Shown: piece after piece, positions 56,194 to 64,000 of the stretch
Numbering within the stretch: the first letter of the stretch is position 1
Layout: every line of letters begins with the position of its first letter
Source of the DNA: Geodermatophilus sp. YIM 151500
Lineage (GTDB): Bacteria; Actinomycetota; Actinomycetes; Mycobacteriales; Geodermatophilaceae
DNA: 64,000 bases
Direction of reading: 5' to 3'
NCBI RefSeq assembly: GCF_025716945.1
Contig: NZ_JAOVZT010000003.1
Span: 2,032 to 66,031 of the forward strand
The notes under the pieces: generated by a model
Database searches by the model: none
Told to the model about the DNA's origin: nothing
The model's input: the letters and a program-made list of their open reading frames with translations, nothing else
Made by a program: the position numbers and the translations under genes

Positions 56194-57342
56194 TCAGGGG
56201 GCGAGCTCGCGGCCCAGGCGCTGCCGGGCGATGACGAGCTTCATGATCTGGGCGGTGCCGTCGCCGATCTGCAGGCCGAGGACGTCCCGCAGGCGCTGCT
56301 GGACGGGCAGCTCGGTCCGGTAGCCGTACTGGCCGTGCAGCAGGAGGCACTGGGTGATGACGTCGTAGGCGGTCTTCGGCGCCCACCACTTGCTCATCGC
56401 CGCCTGCGAGGTGTGCGGAAGACCGGCGTCCTTCAGCCACAGGGTGTGGTAGCAGAGCAGCCGGGCCGCCGTCAGCAGCGTCTCGGCCTCGGCCAGCGGG
56501 AACGCGACGCCCTGGTTCGTGGACAGCGGCCGGTCGAACGCCTGCCGGGTGCTGACGTGCTCCCACGTCTCGTCGACGGTCTGCTGGGCGCAACCGACGC
56601 ACTGCAGACCGATCAGCGCCCGGCTGAAGTCGAAGCCCTGCATGACCTGGGTGAAGCCACTCCCGGCCTCGCCCAGCAGGTGACCGGCCGGGACGCGCAC
56701 GCCGTCGAAGTGCGCGGCGCCGCGGCCGACCGCCGTCGTCCCCATGTCCGAGAACGGCTCCCGGGTGACACCCGGCAGGTCGAGCGGGACCAGGAAGGCG
56801 CTGATGTCCTTGCCGCGCGCCTCCGAGGGGCCGGTGCGGGCGAAGACCACGACCGCGGCGGCGTCGCGGCCGAAGGACAGCGACTTGACGCCGTCGAGCA
56901 CCCAGTCGTCGCCGTCCCGCTTCGCGGTGAGCCGGGGCATCCCGGCGTCGGAGCCGGCGTGCGGCTCGGTCAGCCCGATGCCGACGATCTCCTCGCCGCT
57001 GCAGATCCGCGGCACCCACTCGCGAGCGAGGTCCGGCGTGGCGTTCCCGGCCAGGATCTGGGCGACCAGGGAGCCGACCACCTGCAGGTAGGCGACGTTG
57101 ATGTCGCCGCGCCCGATCTCCTCGGTCACGGCACCGGAGGTCACCCGGTCCATGCCCCGGCCGCCGAGCGCCTCCGGGATCTCGGGGGCGATCAGGCCCA
57201 GCGCGCCGAGCTCGCGCCGGAGCTCGGGCTCGATCCGGCCGGCCCGCTCCCGCCCCCGGTACTCGGGAAGCAGCCTCGTCACCGCGATCGCGCGGGCCCC
57301 GTCGCGGTACTCCTGCTGCTCGGCGCTGAGTGCGAAGTCCAT
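56194..57342 (-). CDS. aliB: Acyl-CoA dehydrogenase, cyclohexanecarboxyl-CoA dehydrogenase (AliB) like
   Basis: A 382-residue flavoenzyme from ATG 57342. FAD/substrate motifs are VGIGLTEPHAGSDAGMPRLT and WVLDGVKSLSFGRDAAAVVV. At the position of the usual catalytic Glu (Y-E-G-T) it reads LQIGDGTAQIMKLVIARQRL, that is Asp instead of Glu. Position in the operon between the BadH- and BadI-like genes supports oxidation of cyclohexanecarboxyl-CoA to the 1-ene. The Asp may reflect the bulky alicyclic substrate. Confidence 0.85.
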   Translation of the reverse strand: MDFALSAEQQEYRDGARAIAVTRLLPEYRGRERAGRIEPELRRELGALGLIAPEIPEALGGRGMDRVTSGAVTEEIGRGDINVAYLQVVGSLVAQILAGNATPDLAREWVPRICSGEEIVGIGLTEPHAGSDAGMPRLTAKRDGDDWVLDGVKSLSFGRDAAAVVVFARTGPSEARGKDISAFLVPLDLPGVTREPFSDMGTTAVGRGAAHFDGVRVPAGHLLGEAGSGFTQVMQGFDFSRALIGLQCVGCAQQTVDETWEHVSTRQAFDRPLSTNQGVAFPLAEAETLLTAARLLCYHTLWLKDAGLPHTSQAAMSKWWAPKTAYDVITQCLLLHGQYGYRTELPVQQRLRDVLGLQIGDGTAQIMKLVIARQRLGRELAP

Positions 57343-57358
57343 GGTCGTCGTCCGGCGC

Positions 57359-58156
57359 TCAGTGGGAGACGACGTGCTTGGCGAAGTCGGGACTGCGCTT
57401 CTCCGCGAACGCCGTCGCCCCCTCCATCCCCTCGGGGGAGACGGCGTAGAGGTCGAGGGCGGACATCGCGAGGTTGCTCAAGCCCGCTTGGTGGTCGGTG
57501 TCGGCGTTGAACGACTGCTTGAGGAACCGGATGGCGGTCGGGCTCTTCGCCGCGATCTCGGCGGCCCATGCCTTGGCCTCGTCGAGCAGCTCCGCGGCCG
57601 GGACCACCTTGTTCACCAGGCCCCAGCGCTCCGCGGTGTGGGCGTCGTACTGCCGGCACAGGTACCAGATCTCCCGCGCCCTCTTCTCCCCGACGACGCG
57701 GGCCAGGTAGGCGGAGCCGAACCCCGCGTCGAAGGACCCGACCCGGGGGCCGGCCTGGCCGAAGCGCGCGGTCTCCGAGGCGATGGACAGGTCGCACAGC
57801 ACGTGCAGCACGTGTCCGCCGCCCACCGCGACCCCGTTGACGGCGGCGATGACCGGCTTGGGGATGTCCCGGATCAGCTTGTGCAGGTAGCCGATCTCGA
57901 ACATGCCGCTCTCGGTCGGCCCGTAGTCGCCGGTCTCGGCGCGCTGCTTGACGTCGCCGCCGGTGCAGAACGCCTTCTCCCCGGCACCGGTGAGGATCAC
58001 CGCCTGCACCGTCCGGTCGGCCCATGCCGTGCGAAATGCCTTGATCAGCTCCTCGACCGTCCTGCCGCGGAAGGCGTTGTAACGCTCCGGACGATCGATC
58101 GTGATGACGGCCGTCGGTCCTTCGACCGCGTAGTCGACGTCCTCGAAGTCACTCAT
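57359..58156 (-). CDS. badI: 2-Ketocyclohexanecarboxyl-CoA hydrolase (BadI) like crotonase
   Basis: A 265-residue protein from ATG 58156, with AGGAGG 7 bp upstream. The sequence follows BadI closely in order and wording: VITIDRPERYNAFRGRTVEE, AFCTGGDVKQRAE, KPVIAAVNGVAVGGGHVLHV, RFGQAGPRVGSFDAGFGSAY, LARVVGEKRAREIWYLCRQY and FNADTDHQAGLSNLAMSALD. The MenB/BadI subgroup performs Dieckmann or retro-Dieckmann chemistry; BadI opens the ring to pimeloyl-CoA. First gene of the operon; its promoter region holds the TetR sites. Confidence 0.9.
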   Translation of the reverse strand: MSDFEDVDYAVEGPTAVITIDRPERYNAFRGRTVEELIKAFRTAWADRTVQAVILTGAGEKAFCTGGDVKQRAETGDYGPTESGMFEIGYLHKLIRDIPKPVIAAVNGVAVGGGHVLHVLCDLSIASETARFGQAGPRVGSFDAGFGSAYLARVVGEKRAREIWYLCRQYDAHTAERWGLVNKVVPAAELLDEAKAWAAEIAAKSPTAIRFLKQSFNADTDHQAGLSNLAMSALDLYAVSPEGMEGATAFAEKRSPDFAKHVVSH

Positions 58157-58202
58157 GTCCCGGCCTCCTGGTCTCCGACGTGTCCTGACCACGGTGACAA
58201 AC

Positions 58203-58220
58203 TTTGACTCCTCGGTCAAG
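58203..58220. promoter_or_regulatory. TetR operator-like palindrome, site 1
   Basis: TTTGACTCCTCGGTCAAG is centred on the dyad TTGAC-N6-GTCAA. It lies 47 bp upstream of badI and matches site 2 at most positions, including the outer TT and GG/AG ends. Confidence 0.65.
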
Positions 58221-58234
58221 ACCGCGGGTCGAAA

Positions 58235-58252
58235 TTCGACTCGGGAGTCAGG
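58235..58252. promoter_or_regulatory. TetR operator-like palindrome, site 2
   Basis: TTCGACTCGGGAGTCAGG has the dyad GACTC-N2-GAGTC. Its centre is 32 bp from that of site 1, about three helical turns, and it lies 31 bp before the tetR ATG. It probably mediates autoregulation. Confidence 0.65.
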
Positions 58253-58282
58253 AACTGGCAGACTGCTGCCGGAGGTGGCGAG

Positions 58283-58954
58283 ATGACCAGCGAGCAGGTC
58301 GAGCCGGGCCGGGTCGAGCGGAAGCGGGGACGGCGGATCCAGGAGATCCTCAGAACCGCCGCCGAGCTGTTCGGCGAACGGGGCTACGACGGGGCCAACC
58401 TCGAGGACGTCGCCCAGCGGCTCGACGTCACCAAGGGGTCGCTCTACTACTACTTCGCCAGCAAGGACGAGCTGGTCACCGCGGCGATCGAGACGCTGGG
58501 GAAGGAGTGGACCGAGCGCCTCGAGCGGCTCTCCGAGGCGCGGGACGGATCACCCGCCGACCGGCTGCGCGCGCTCATCCGCGAGCACGTCGACATCGCG
58601 GTCCGGGAGTATCCCGGCGTCCTCCGCCTCTACCTCGTGCCTCGCAACTGGCCGGAGCCGCAGCGGCAGCGGATCGAGGCACTCCGTCGAGAGCACAACG
58701 CGCTGTTCCGGCGGGTCGTCGAGGAGGGCGTGGCCAGCGGTGACTTCACCGTCGCGAGCGTGGAGACGACGCTTCGCTGCATGCACGCGGCGATGTCCCA
58801 GGCACCACTCTGGTGTTCGCACAAGAAGGGCGCGGCGCTCGAGCGTGCGCTGGACGAACTGGCGGACGCGTTGATGATGCTCGTCGGCGTGTGGCCCGAG
58901 TCGGGAGAGCCTGGGGCCGGGGCGGTCAGAGCCCCTCGCCCTTCGCGATCGTGA
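58283..58954 (+). CDS. TetR-family regulator of the cyclohexanecarboxylate operon
   Basis: A 223-residue protein from ATG 58283 (GGAGG upstream), divergent from the badI operon. The HTH is RIQEILRTAAELFGERGYDG, then ANLEDVAQRLDVTKGSLYYY and FASKDELVTAA. The C-terminal ligand domain is of the type that senses acyl-CoA thioesters in many catabolic TetR proteins. The two dyads between the genes are natural binding sites, so repression relieved by a pathway CoA-ester is the simplest model (inference). Confidence 0.88.
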   Translation: MTSEQVEPGRVERKRGRRIQEILRTAAELFGERGYDGANLEDVAQRLDVTKGSLYYYFASKDELVTAAIETLGKEWTERLERLSEARDGSPADRLRALIREHVDIAVREYPGVLRLYLVPRNWPEPQRQRIEALRREHNALFRRVVEEGVASGDFTVASVETTLRCMHAAMSQAPLWCSHKKGAALERALDELADALMMLVGVWPESGEPGAGAVRAPRPSRS

Positions 58955-59072
58955 GTGGTGGCCGCGTCGGTGCAGCCACGCAGGAGGCTGTGCCCGACGG
59001 GGTGACCGCCGCGTGAGGCGCTCGCCCGGGAGCGCACGCACCCCGGCGCACGGGACCGACGGCACGGAGCGC

Positions 59073-59109
59073 GAACGCCCCGGCCCGCACGGTGCGGGCC
59101 GGGGCGTTC
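59073..59109. terminator. Very stable hairpin downstream of katG
   Basis: GAACGCCCCGGCCCGCAC pairs perfectly with GTGCGGGCCGGGGCGTTC: 18 bp around a single central base. It ends 14 bp from the katG stop. No T-tract; it could also stop readthrough from the TetR side. Confidence 0.75.
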
Positions 59110-59122
59110 GGGCAGGGGGCGT

Positions 59123-61336
59123 CTACCGCAGGTCGAAGCGGTCGAGCTCCATGACCTTCACCCACGCCTCGGCGAAGTCGTGCACGAACTTCTCCTGCGC
59201 GTCGTCGGAGGAGTAGACCTCCACGATGCCGCGCAGGATGGAGTTCGAGCCGAACACGAGGTCGGCCGCGGTCGCGGTGCGGACGACGTTCCCGTCGGCG
59301 TCCAGGCCCTCGTAGACGCCCTCGGTGTCTACCGAGGTCCGCCAGGAGATGCCCAGGTCCAGCAGGTTGCGGAAGAAGTCCTGCGACAGGACACCGGGTC
59401 GGTCGGTGAACACCCCGTGCGGAGCGCCGCCGGTGGTGGCGCCGAGCACCCGCAGGCCGCCCAGCAGGACGGTCATCTCCCGCGCGGTCAGCTCGAGCAT
59501 GTAGGCGCGGTCGACCAGCAGCGTCTCGGGCGCGAGCTTGCTGCCCGGGGTGATCCAGTTGCGGAAGCCGTCGGCCTGCGGCTCGAGCCAGCCGAAGTTC
59601 TCCACGTCGGTCTGCTCCTGCGAGGCGTCGGTGCGGCCGGGGTGGAAGGGCACCGTGACGGCGACGCCGGCGTCCGCGGCGGCCTTCTCGACCGCCGCGC
59701 TGCCGCCGAGCACGATGAGGTCGGCGAGCGAGACCCGCTTGCCGGTCTGCTGCTCGAAGTCGGCCTTCACCCGCTCGAGCACCGGCAGGACGTCGCGGAC
59801 ACCCTCGTTGACCGGCCAGCCGAGCTGCGGCTCCAGGCGCAGCCGGCCGCCGTTGGCGCCACCGCGCTTGTCGGTGCCGCGGTACGACGCCGCGGCCGAC
59901 CAGGCCGTGTGCACCAGCTGGGGAACGGTCAGGTCGGAGGAGATCAGCCGCTGCTTGAGGTCGGCGATCTCCGCGTCGCCCACCAGCTCGTGGTCGACCG
60001 CGGGGACCGGGTCCTGCCAGATCAGGTCCTCGCCGGGCACGTCCGGGCCGAGGTAGCGGGCCTTCGGGCCCATGTCGCGGTGCAGCAGCTTAAACCAGGC
60101 GCGGGCGTACTGGTCGGCGAAGTAGTCCGGGTCGTCGCGGAAGCGCTCCGCCACCCGGCGGAAGTCGGGGTCGACCTTGAGGGCGAGGTCGGTCGTCGCC
60201 ATCATCGGCGGGTTCTTCTTGCCCTCGATGTGCGCGTCGGGGACGAGTTCCTGCGCCTCGGGGTCCTTGGGCTTCCACTGCTTGGCGCCGGCCGGGCTCT
60301 CGGTGAGCTCCCACTCGTAGCCGAAGAGGGTCTCCCAGTAGGAGTTGTCCCACGTCGTCGGCGTCGGGGTCCAGGCGCCCTCCAGGCCGCTGGTGATCGC
60401 GTCGGCGCCCTTGCCGGTGCCGTGCTGGCTGATCCAGCCGATGCCGTTGCCGTGGACCGGGCAGCCCTCGGGCTCCGGACCGACGAGGTCGGGGTTGCCC
60501 GCGCCGTGCGTCTTGCCGAAGGTGTGGCCGCCACCGATCAGGGCGACGGTCTCCTCGTCGGTCATGCCCATCCGGCGGAAGGTCACCTTGATGTCGTGGG
60601 CCGACCGGGCCGGGTCGGGCTGGCCCATCGGGCCCTCGGGGTTGACGTAGATCAGCCCCATGGTCACGTTGGACAGCGCGCCCTCGAGCTCGAGGGGGGC
60701 GTCGCCGCTGTAGCGCTCGTCGCCGAGCCAGGTGTCCTCCGGCCCCCAGAAGACCTCCTCGGGCTGCCAGACGTCCTCGCGGCCGAAGCCGAAACCGAAG
60801 GTCGGCAGGCCCATGTCGTCGTGCGCCACGTTGCCGGCGAGGACGAGCAGGTCGGCCCAGGAGAGCTTGCGGCCGTACTTCTGCTTGATCGGCAGCAGCA
60901 GGCGCCGGGCCTTGTCGAGGTTCGCGTTGTCCGGCCAGCTGTTGAGGGGCGCGAAGCGCTGGGCGCCGTCCCCTCCGCCGCCGCGGCCGTCGGCGATCCG
61001 GTAGGTGCCGGCCGCGTGCCAGGACATGCGGATGAACAGCGGGCCGTAGTGGCCCCAGTCGGCCGGCCACCAGTCCTGCGACGTGCGCATGACCTGCACG
61101 AGGTCGCGCTTCAGCTCCTCGACGTCCAGCTTCGCGAACTCGGCCTTGTAGTCGAAGTCCTCGCCGAGCGGGTCGGAGTCCTTCGAGGGCTTGTTCAGCA
61201 CCGACAGGTCGATCTGGTTGGGCCACCAGTCCCGGTTGCTCTGGGGCCGGCGGTTGGTCACCTGGGTCGGCGACGGGATCGCCGGGTTCTCGCTCTCGCT
61301 GGTGCTCTCGGTCCGGGTCTTGTCGTACTCGGTCAC
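59123..61336 (-). CDS. katG: Catalase-peroxidase
   Basis: A 737-residue heme enzyme from GTG 61336, with AGGAAGG upstream. The distal site is in [20 protein letters not shown] (Arg, Trp, His); the Tyr of the Trp-Tyr-Met adduct is in [16 protein letters not shown], and the proximal His in [17 protein letters not shown]. The second, heme-free domain is complete. It detoxifies hydrogen peroxide and activates isoniazid in mycobacteria. It follows furA by 57 bp and is presumably co-regulated by it. Confidence 0.97.
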   Translation of the reverse strand: MTEYDKTRTESTSESENPAIPSPTQVTNRRPQSNRDWWPNQIDLSVLNKPSKDSDPLGEDFDYKAEFAKLDVEELKRDLVQVMRTSQDWWPADWGHYGPLFIRMSWHAAGTYRIADGRGGGGDGAQRFAPLNSWPDNANLDKARRLLLPIKQKYGRKLSWADLLVLAGNVAHDDMGLPTFGFGFGREDVWQPEEVFWGPEDTWLGDERYSGDAPLELEGALSNVTMGLIYVNPEGPMGQPDPARSAHDIKVTFRRMGMTDEETVALIGGGHTFGKTHGAGNPDLVGPEPEGCPVHGNGIGWISQHGTGKGADAITSGLEGAWTPTPTTWDNSYWETLFGYEWELTESPAGAKQWKPKDPEAQELVPDAHIEGKKNPPMMATTDLALKVDPDFRRVAERFRDDPDYFADQYARAWFKLLHRDMGPKARYLGPDVPGEDLIWQDPVPAVDHELVGDAEIADLKQRLISSDLTVPQLVHTAWSAAASYRGTDKRGGANGGRLRLEPQLGWPVNEGVRDVLPVLERVKADFEQQTGKRVSLADLIVLGGSAAVEKAAADAGVAVTVPFHPGRTDASQEQTDVENFGWLEPQADGFRNWITPGSKLAPETLLVDRAYMLELTAREMTVLLGGLRVLGATTGGAPHGVFTDRPGVLSQDFFRNLLDLGISWRTSVDTEGVYEGLDADGNVVRTATAADLVFGSNSILRGIVEVYSSDDAQEKFVHDFAEAWVKVMELDRFDLR

Positions 61337-61393
61337 GACGAACCTTCCTGTGCTGCGGGACGGTACGGATGGGACAGGAGGAGCGGGGCCGAC

Positions 61394-61816
61394 CTAGCCG
61401 GCCGCGCAGGAGGGGCAGGTGCCCCAGAAGATGACCTCGGCCTCGTCGACCACGAAGCCGGCGTCGTCCGCGGGGATCAGGCAAGGGGCCGCACCGGTGG
61501 TGCAGTCGACGTCGGCGATGGCGCCGCAACCGCGGCAGACGACGTGGTGGTGGTTGTCGCCCACGCGCGCCTCGTACCGGGCATCCGAGCCCTGCGGCTC
61601 GATGGCCCGGACGAGCCCGGCGGCCACGAGCGCGCGCAGGACGTCGTAGACCGCCTGGTGCGAGACCGCACCGAGGCGGGCGCGCGTCGCACCGATGAGC
61701 GCCTTGGTGTCGAGGTGCGGTTGCGCACGGACGGCCTCCAGCACCGCGAGGCGCGGTCGGGTGACGCGCAGCCCGGCGTCGCGCAGCGCGCGCTCCAGGT
61801 CCAGCGTGTCGGCCAT
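61394..61816 (-). CDS. furA: FurA-type peroxide/iron regulator
   Basis: A 140-residue Fur-family repressor from ATG 61816. The winged helix is LRDAGLRVTRPRLAVLEAVR, then AVSHQAVYDVLRALVAAGLV. Metal ligands are in ARVGDNHHHVVCRGCGAIAD and the C-terminal FWGTCPSCAAG, which gives two Cys-x2-Cys pairs for structural zinc. The furA-katG order is as in mycobacteria and streptomycetes (FurA/CatR), where the repressor controls katG and itself. Confidence 0.93.
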   Translation of the reverse strand: MADTLDLERALRDAGLRVTRPRLAVLEAVRAQPHLDTKALIGATRARLGAVSHQAVYDVLRALVAAGLVRAIEPQGSDARYEARVGDNHHHVVCRGCGAIADVDCTTGAAPCLIPADDAGFVVDEAEVIFWGTCPSCAAG

Positions 61817-61831
61817 GCCAGCAGCCTCCCG

Positions 61832-61851
61832 CTCATTCTTGAACGAGTCAA
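61832..61851 (-). promoter_or_regulatory. Candidate furA operator/-35 region
   Basis: CTCGTTCAAGAATGAG (reverse strand, 61832-61847) is an imperfect dyad in an AT-rich patch, abutting TTGACT (61846-61851). It lies 16-35 bp before the furA ATG. The position suits FurA autoregulation, but no -10 is clear. Confidence 0.4.
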
Positions 61852-61977
61852 GTGCGGGGGCGCGGCCACGGAGGGGACCGGACGGAGGCGGACGACGCAG
61901 GAGGCGGACGACCGGGGTGCGGCTCGCCGACCGGCGCGCCTCCGGCCCGTCCACGCGCAGGTGGCGTCCGGTCCCGC

Positions 61978-63162
61978 TCAGTAGGAGCGGGGGAGCCCGA
62001 GCACCTTCGTGGCCACGAAGGCCTTGATGAGGTTGTTGTTGACCGGCGCGATCTGGTACATGCGGGTCTCGCGGAACTTGCGTTCGATGTCGTACTGGTC
62101 GACGAAGCCGTTGCCGCCGTGGGTGTCGAGCGCGGCGTTGCCCGCCGCCCAGCTCGCCTCGGACGCGAGGTGCTTGGCCATGTTGGCCTCGGCCCCGCAC
62201 GGCTTGCCCTCGTCGAACAGCCGGGCCGCCTCGTACCGCATCAGATCGGCCGCGCGCACCTTCATGTAGGCGTCGGCCAGGGGGAACTGGACGCCCTGGT
62301 TGGCGCCGATCCGACGGCCGAACACCTCCCGCTCGTTCGCGTAGGCGACGGCCCGCTGGATGAACCAGTAGCCATCCCCGATGGCCTCGGACGCGAGCAG
62401 GATGCGCTCGGCGTTCCAGCCGTCGATGACGTAGCGGAAGCCGGCGTCGACCTCGCCGATGACGTGGTCGGCCGGCACGCGCATGCCCCGGTAGAAGACC
62501 TGGTTGGTGGCGTAGTTGAACATCGTGCGCACGGGAACGACCTCGAGCGTGGCCGGCTGCTCGGCGCGCACCTGCCGCAGGTCCACGAGGAAGAGGGTCA
62601 GCCCGCGCGTCCGGTCGGCGCCCCGATCGCTCGTCCGGGCCAGGACGAGCGCGAGGTCGGACTCCAGGATGCGGCTGGTCCAATTCTTGTGGCCGGTGAT
62701 GACGTAGTCGTCGCCGGCCCGGGTCGCGGCGGTGGCGATGCTGGTGGTGTCCGAGCCGGCGGCCGGCTCGGTGACGGAGAACGCCTGCAGCCGCAGCTCG
62801 CCCGTGGCGACGCGCGGGAGGTACCGCTCCTTCAGCTCGTCGCTGCCGTGCCGCAGCAGGGCGCCCATCGTGTACATCTGCGCGTGGCAGGCGGCCGAGT
62901 GCCCGCCGGACCGGTTGATCTCCTCCATCACCACGGACGCCTGGGTCACGCCCAGCCCCGAGCCGCCGTACGCGGTGGGTATCAGGACGGCGAGCAGCCC
63001 GGACGCGGTCAGTGTGTCGACGAAGTCCTGCGGATAGCGGCGGTCGCGGTCGGTGTCGCGCCAGTACTGGTCGGGGAACCGGGCGCACAGCGCGCGGGTG
63101 CGTGCGCGGAGCCCGTCGAGATCGCCGGCGCCGACGCCCCGCCCGGGGGTGGTCTCGGACAT
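61978..63162 (-). CDS. Acyl-CoA dehydrogenase family protein with an atypical active site
   Basis: A 394-residue protein from ATG 63162 (GAGGAG upstream). Recognisable features are LAVLIPTAYGGSGLGVTQAS, LQAFSVTEPAAGSDTTSIAT and YVITGHKNWTSRI, then a C-terminal helical domain with DTHGGNGFVDQYDIERKFRE. Where most family members have the catalytic Y-E-G-T, it reads MYQIAPVNNNLIKAFVA: no Glu. The base must come from elsewhere, or the enzyme does other chemistry. It is not part of the badI operon; neighbours give no clue to substrate. Confidence 0.85.
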   Translation of the reverse strand: MSETTPGRGVGAGDLDGLRARTRALCARFPDQYWRDTDRDRRYPQDFVDTLTASGLLAVLIPTAYGGSGLGVTQASVVMEEINRSGGHSAACHAQMYTMGALLRHGSDELKERYLPRVATGELRLQAFSVTEPAAGSDTTSIATAATRAGDDYVITGHKNWTSRILESDLALVLARTSDRGADRTRGLTLFLVDLRQVRAEQPATLEVVPVRTMFNYATNQVFYRGMRVPADHVIGEVDAGFRYVIDGWNAERILLASEAIGDGYWFIQRAVAYANEREVFGRRIGANQGVQFPLADAYMKVRAADLMRYEAARLFDEGKPCGAEANMAKHLASEASWAAGNAALDTHGGNGFVDQYDIERKFRETRMYQIAPVNNNLIKAFVATKVLGLPRSY

Positions 63163-63425
63163 GCTCGCTCCTCGGGATCCGTGTCGTCGTCGTGCGAGCT
63201 TGCATCGCTCACCGGTTCGCCCCGCACGCGGCCCTCGGGGTCCCGGTCCGTCGCGGGCGCGGGCGGGAGCGTCGGTCGGCGTCCGGCTGCCCTGCGGGGA
63301 TCCACCGAACCGCCGGCCTGCGAGTCACCCCGCCGGGACGGTCCGGCCGCTCCTCCGGGTGTCCGGCCGGCCGAGCGGCCGTCTGCCACCGGGCTCCGGA
63401 CGGCGCGGTCTGGTATGCCTCCGCC

Positions 63426-63644
63426 ATGAGCAGCGAATACGTGGTGGGCCGCCGCGCGGGCGGCGACGGCAACCCGGTGGGGGAGCGGCACGCCGTCGTG
63501 GCCAAGGCGGCCCGCCGGGACGGCCCCTACCGGGCCGAGTGCGGAGCCCGGGTGGAGGTGGTGGTCGGCGACTGGCCGCCGGAGGGCGGCGACGAGCACG
63601 CCTGCCCGGTCTGCGCGCGCGACACCAGCGCACCCTGGGGATGA
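63426..63644 (+). CDS. Small hypothetical protein with a Cys motif
   Basis: A 72-residue protein from ATG 63426: MSSEYVVGRRAGGDGNPVGE, then HAVVAKAARRDGPYRAECGA and DEHACPVCARDTSAPWG. Three cysteines, two in a Cys-x2-Cys, might bind zinc. No family recognised. Upstream long readings to 63012 are antisense shadows of the dehydrogenase gene. Confidence 0.55.
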   Translation: MSSEYVVGRRAGGDGNPVGERHAVVAKAARRDGPYRAECGARVEVVVGDWPPEGGDEHACPVCARDTSAPWG

Positions 63645-63805
63645 GCCCGCGTCGCCGTCCACCCGACGGCGGGTGGGGGGTCCGGCGCGTCGGGCCCGGG
63701 CGCGCCGGACGGCGTCCGTCGTCCGTACCGGGGTCTTGATCGTCCCCCGCCGCCCAGGCAGGCTGTGAACCACAACACAGCTCGGAGCACTGCCGGGAGG
63801 TCGCC

Positions 63806-64000
63806 GTGGAAGCTCACGTCGGGGACAGGATCGTCGTCCGCTCGACCCACCAGGGGGAACCGGAGCGCACCGGGACGATCCTCGAGTGCCACGAGCCCGG
63901 CGGCGGGCCGCCCTACCGGGTGCGCTGGGAGCCCGACGGCCACACCGGGCTCTTCTACCCGGCCGGCACGGCGGCCGTCGTCGAGCCCGGCCCCTCACGC
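63806..64000 (+). CDS. DUF1918 domain protein (3' end beyond window)
   Basis: GTG 63806 with GGGAGG 6 bp upstream starts MEAHVGDRIVVRSTHQGEPE, then GTILECHEPGGGPPYRVRWE and PDGHTGLFYPAGTAAVVEPG; no stop is reached at the window edge, so at least 65 residues. This is the small SH3-like DUF1918 fold common in Actinobacteria (VGD-ivv-G...G-I-e...PPY-VRW-dtGh-t---Pg-D). Function unknown. Confidence 0.85.
   Translation, partial: MEAHVGDRIVVRSTHQGEPERTGTILECHEPGGGPPYRVRWEPDGHTGLFYPAGTAAVVEPGPSR

Noticed and set aside
57359-58156. Naphthoate synthase (MenB)
   Set aside because: No menaquinone genes are near, and the operon partners are AliA/BadH-like; BadI wording is closer.
59180-61984. A 934-residue plus-strand frame
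   Set aside because: Antisense to katG and furA; no domain seen.

Overview
The window is chromosomal DNA from a very high-GC actinobacterium. GTG starts, GTGA/ATGA stop-start overlaps, leaderless genes behind TANNNT -10 boxes, a FurA-KatG pair, SteA/SteB, TlyA, ScpA/ScpB with a ParA, and DUF1918 all fit Actinomycetes. Protein style and synteny suggest Geodermatophilaceae (Blastococcus, Geodermatophilus or Modestobacter). The family assignment is inference.

Layout. 1-9.2 kb: the tail of a repeat-bearing protein, a small SSB-like protein, DUF1015 and TPR proteins, a HAD phosphatase, an SCP2 protein, then tlyA-nadK-recN and a methyltransferase. 9.2-10.6 kb: an 85-bp tandem repeat and a TetR regulator with a long disordered N-terminus. 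10.7-21.4 kb: a tightly coupled run of steA-steB, an MraY/WecA-like transferase, a MurJ-family flippase, a GT4 glycosyltransferase and an 825-residue membrane protein, followed by pyrG and a NUDIX hydrolase. This looks like a complete lipid-linked envelope-glycan module. 21.4-31.5 kb: housekeeping genes (GlcG-like, ald, xerD, parA, an RHH-like protein, scpA, scpB, a pseudouridine synthase, aroH, cmk, der). 31.5-32.6 kb: VapBC and an NTF2-like protein.

32.7-36 kb is a decayed island beside tRNA-Pro(GGG). It holds an NYN-domain gene broken at a G7 tract, a shattered tyrosine integrase, and a toxin remnant with an apparently intact HTH antitoxin. 36-41.9 kb is a LysR-controlled prpF-tctC-tctAB-usp operon for uptake and isomerisation of an aconitate-like acid, with TctA and TctB fused. 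42-43.8 kb is a gene graveyard (acyl-CoA thioesterase and CoA-transferase remnants) around an intact dinB-like gene.

43.8-45.6 kb holds the strangest gene: an MFS transporter fused in frame to the C-terminal half (linker plus region 4) of an ECF sigma factor, overlapping a zf-HC2 anti-sigma gene. A GH65 phosphorylase follows. 48.5-58.2 kb is a nine-gene operon matching the cyclohexanecarboxylate to pimeloyl-CoA to glutaryl-CoA route (AliA, AliB, BadH and BadI-like proteins, thiolase, hydratase, 3-hydroxyacyl-CoA dehydrogenase, two glutaryl-CoA-dehydrogenase-like enzymes). A divergent TetR gene and two matching operator-like sites sit at its head. The window ends with katG-furA, an atypical acyl-CoA dehydrogenase and two small conserved proteins.
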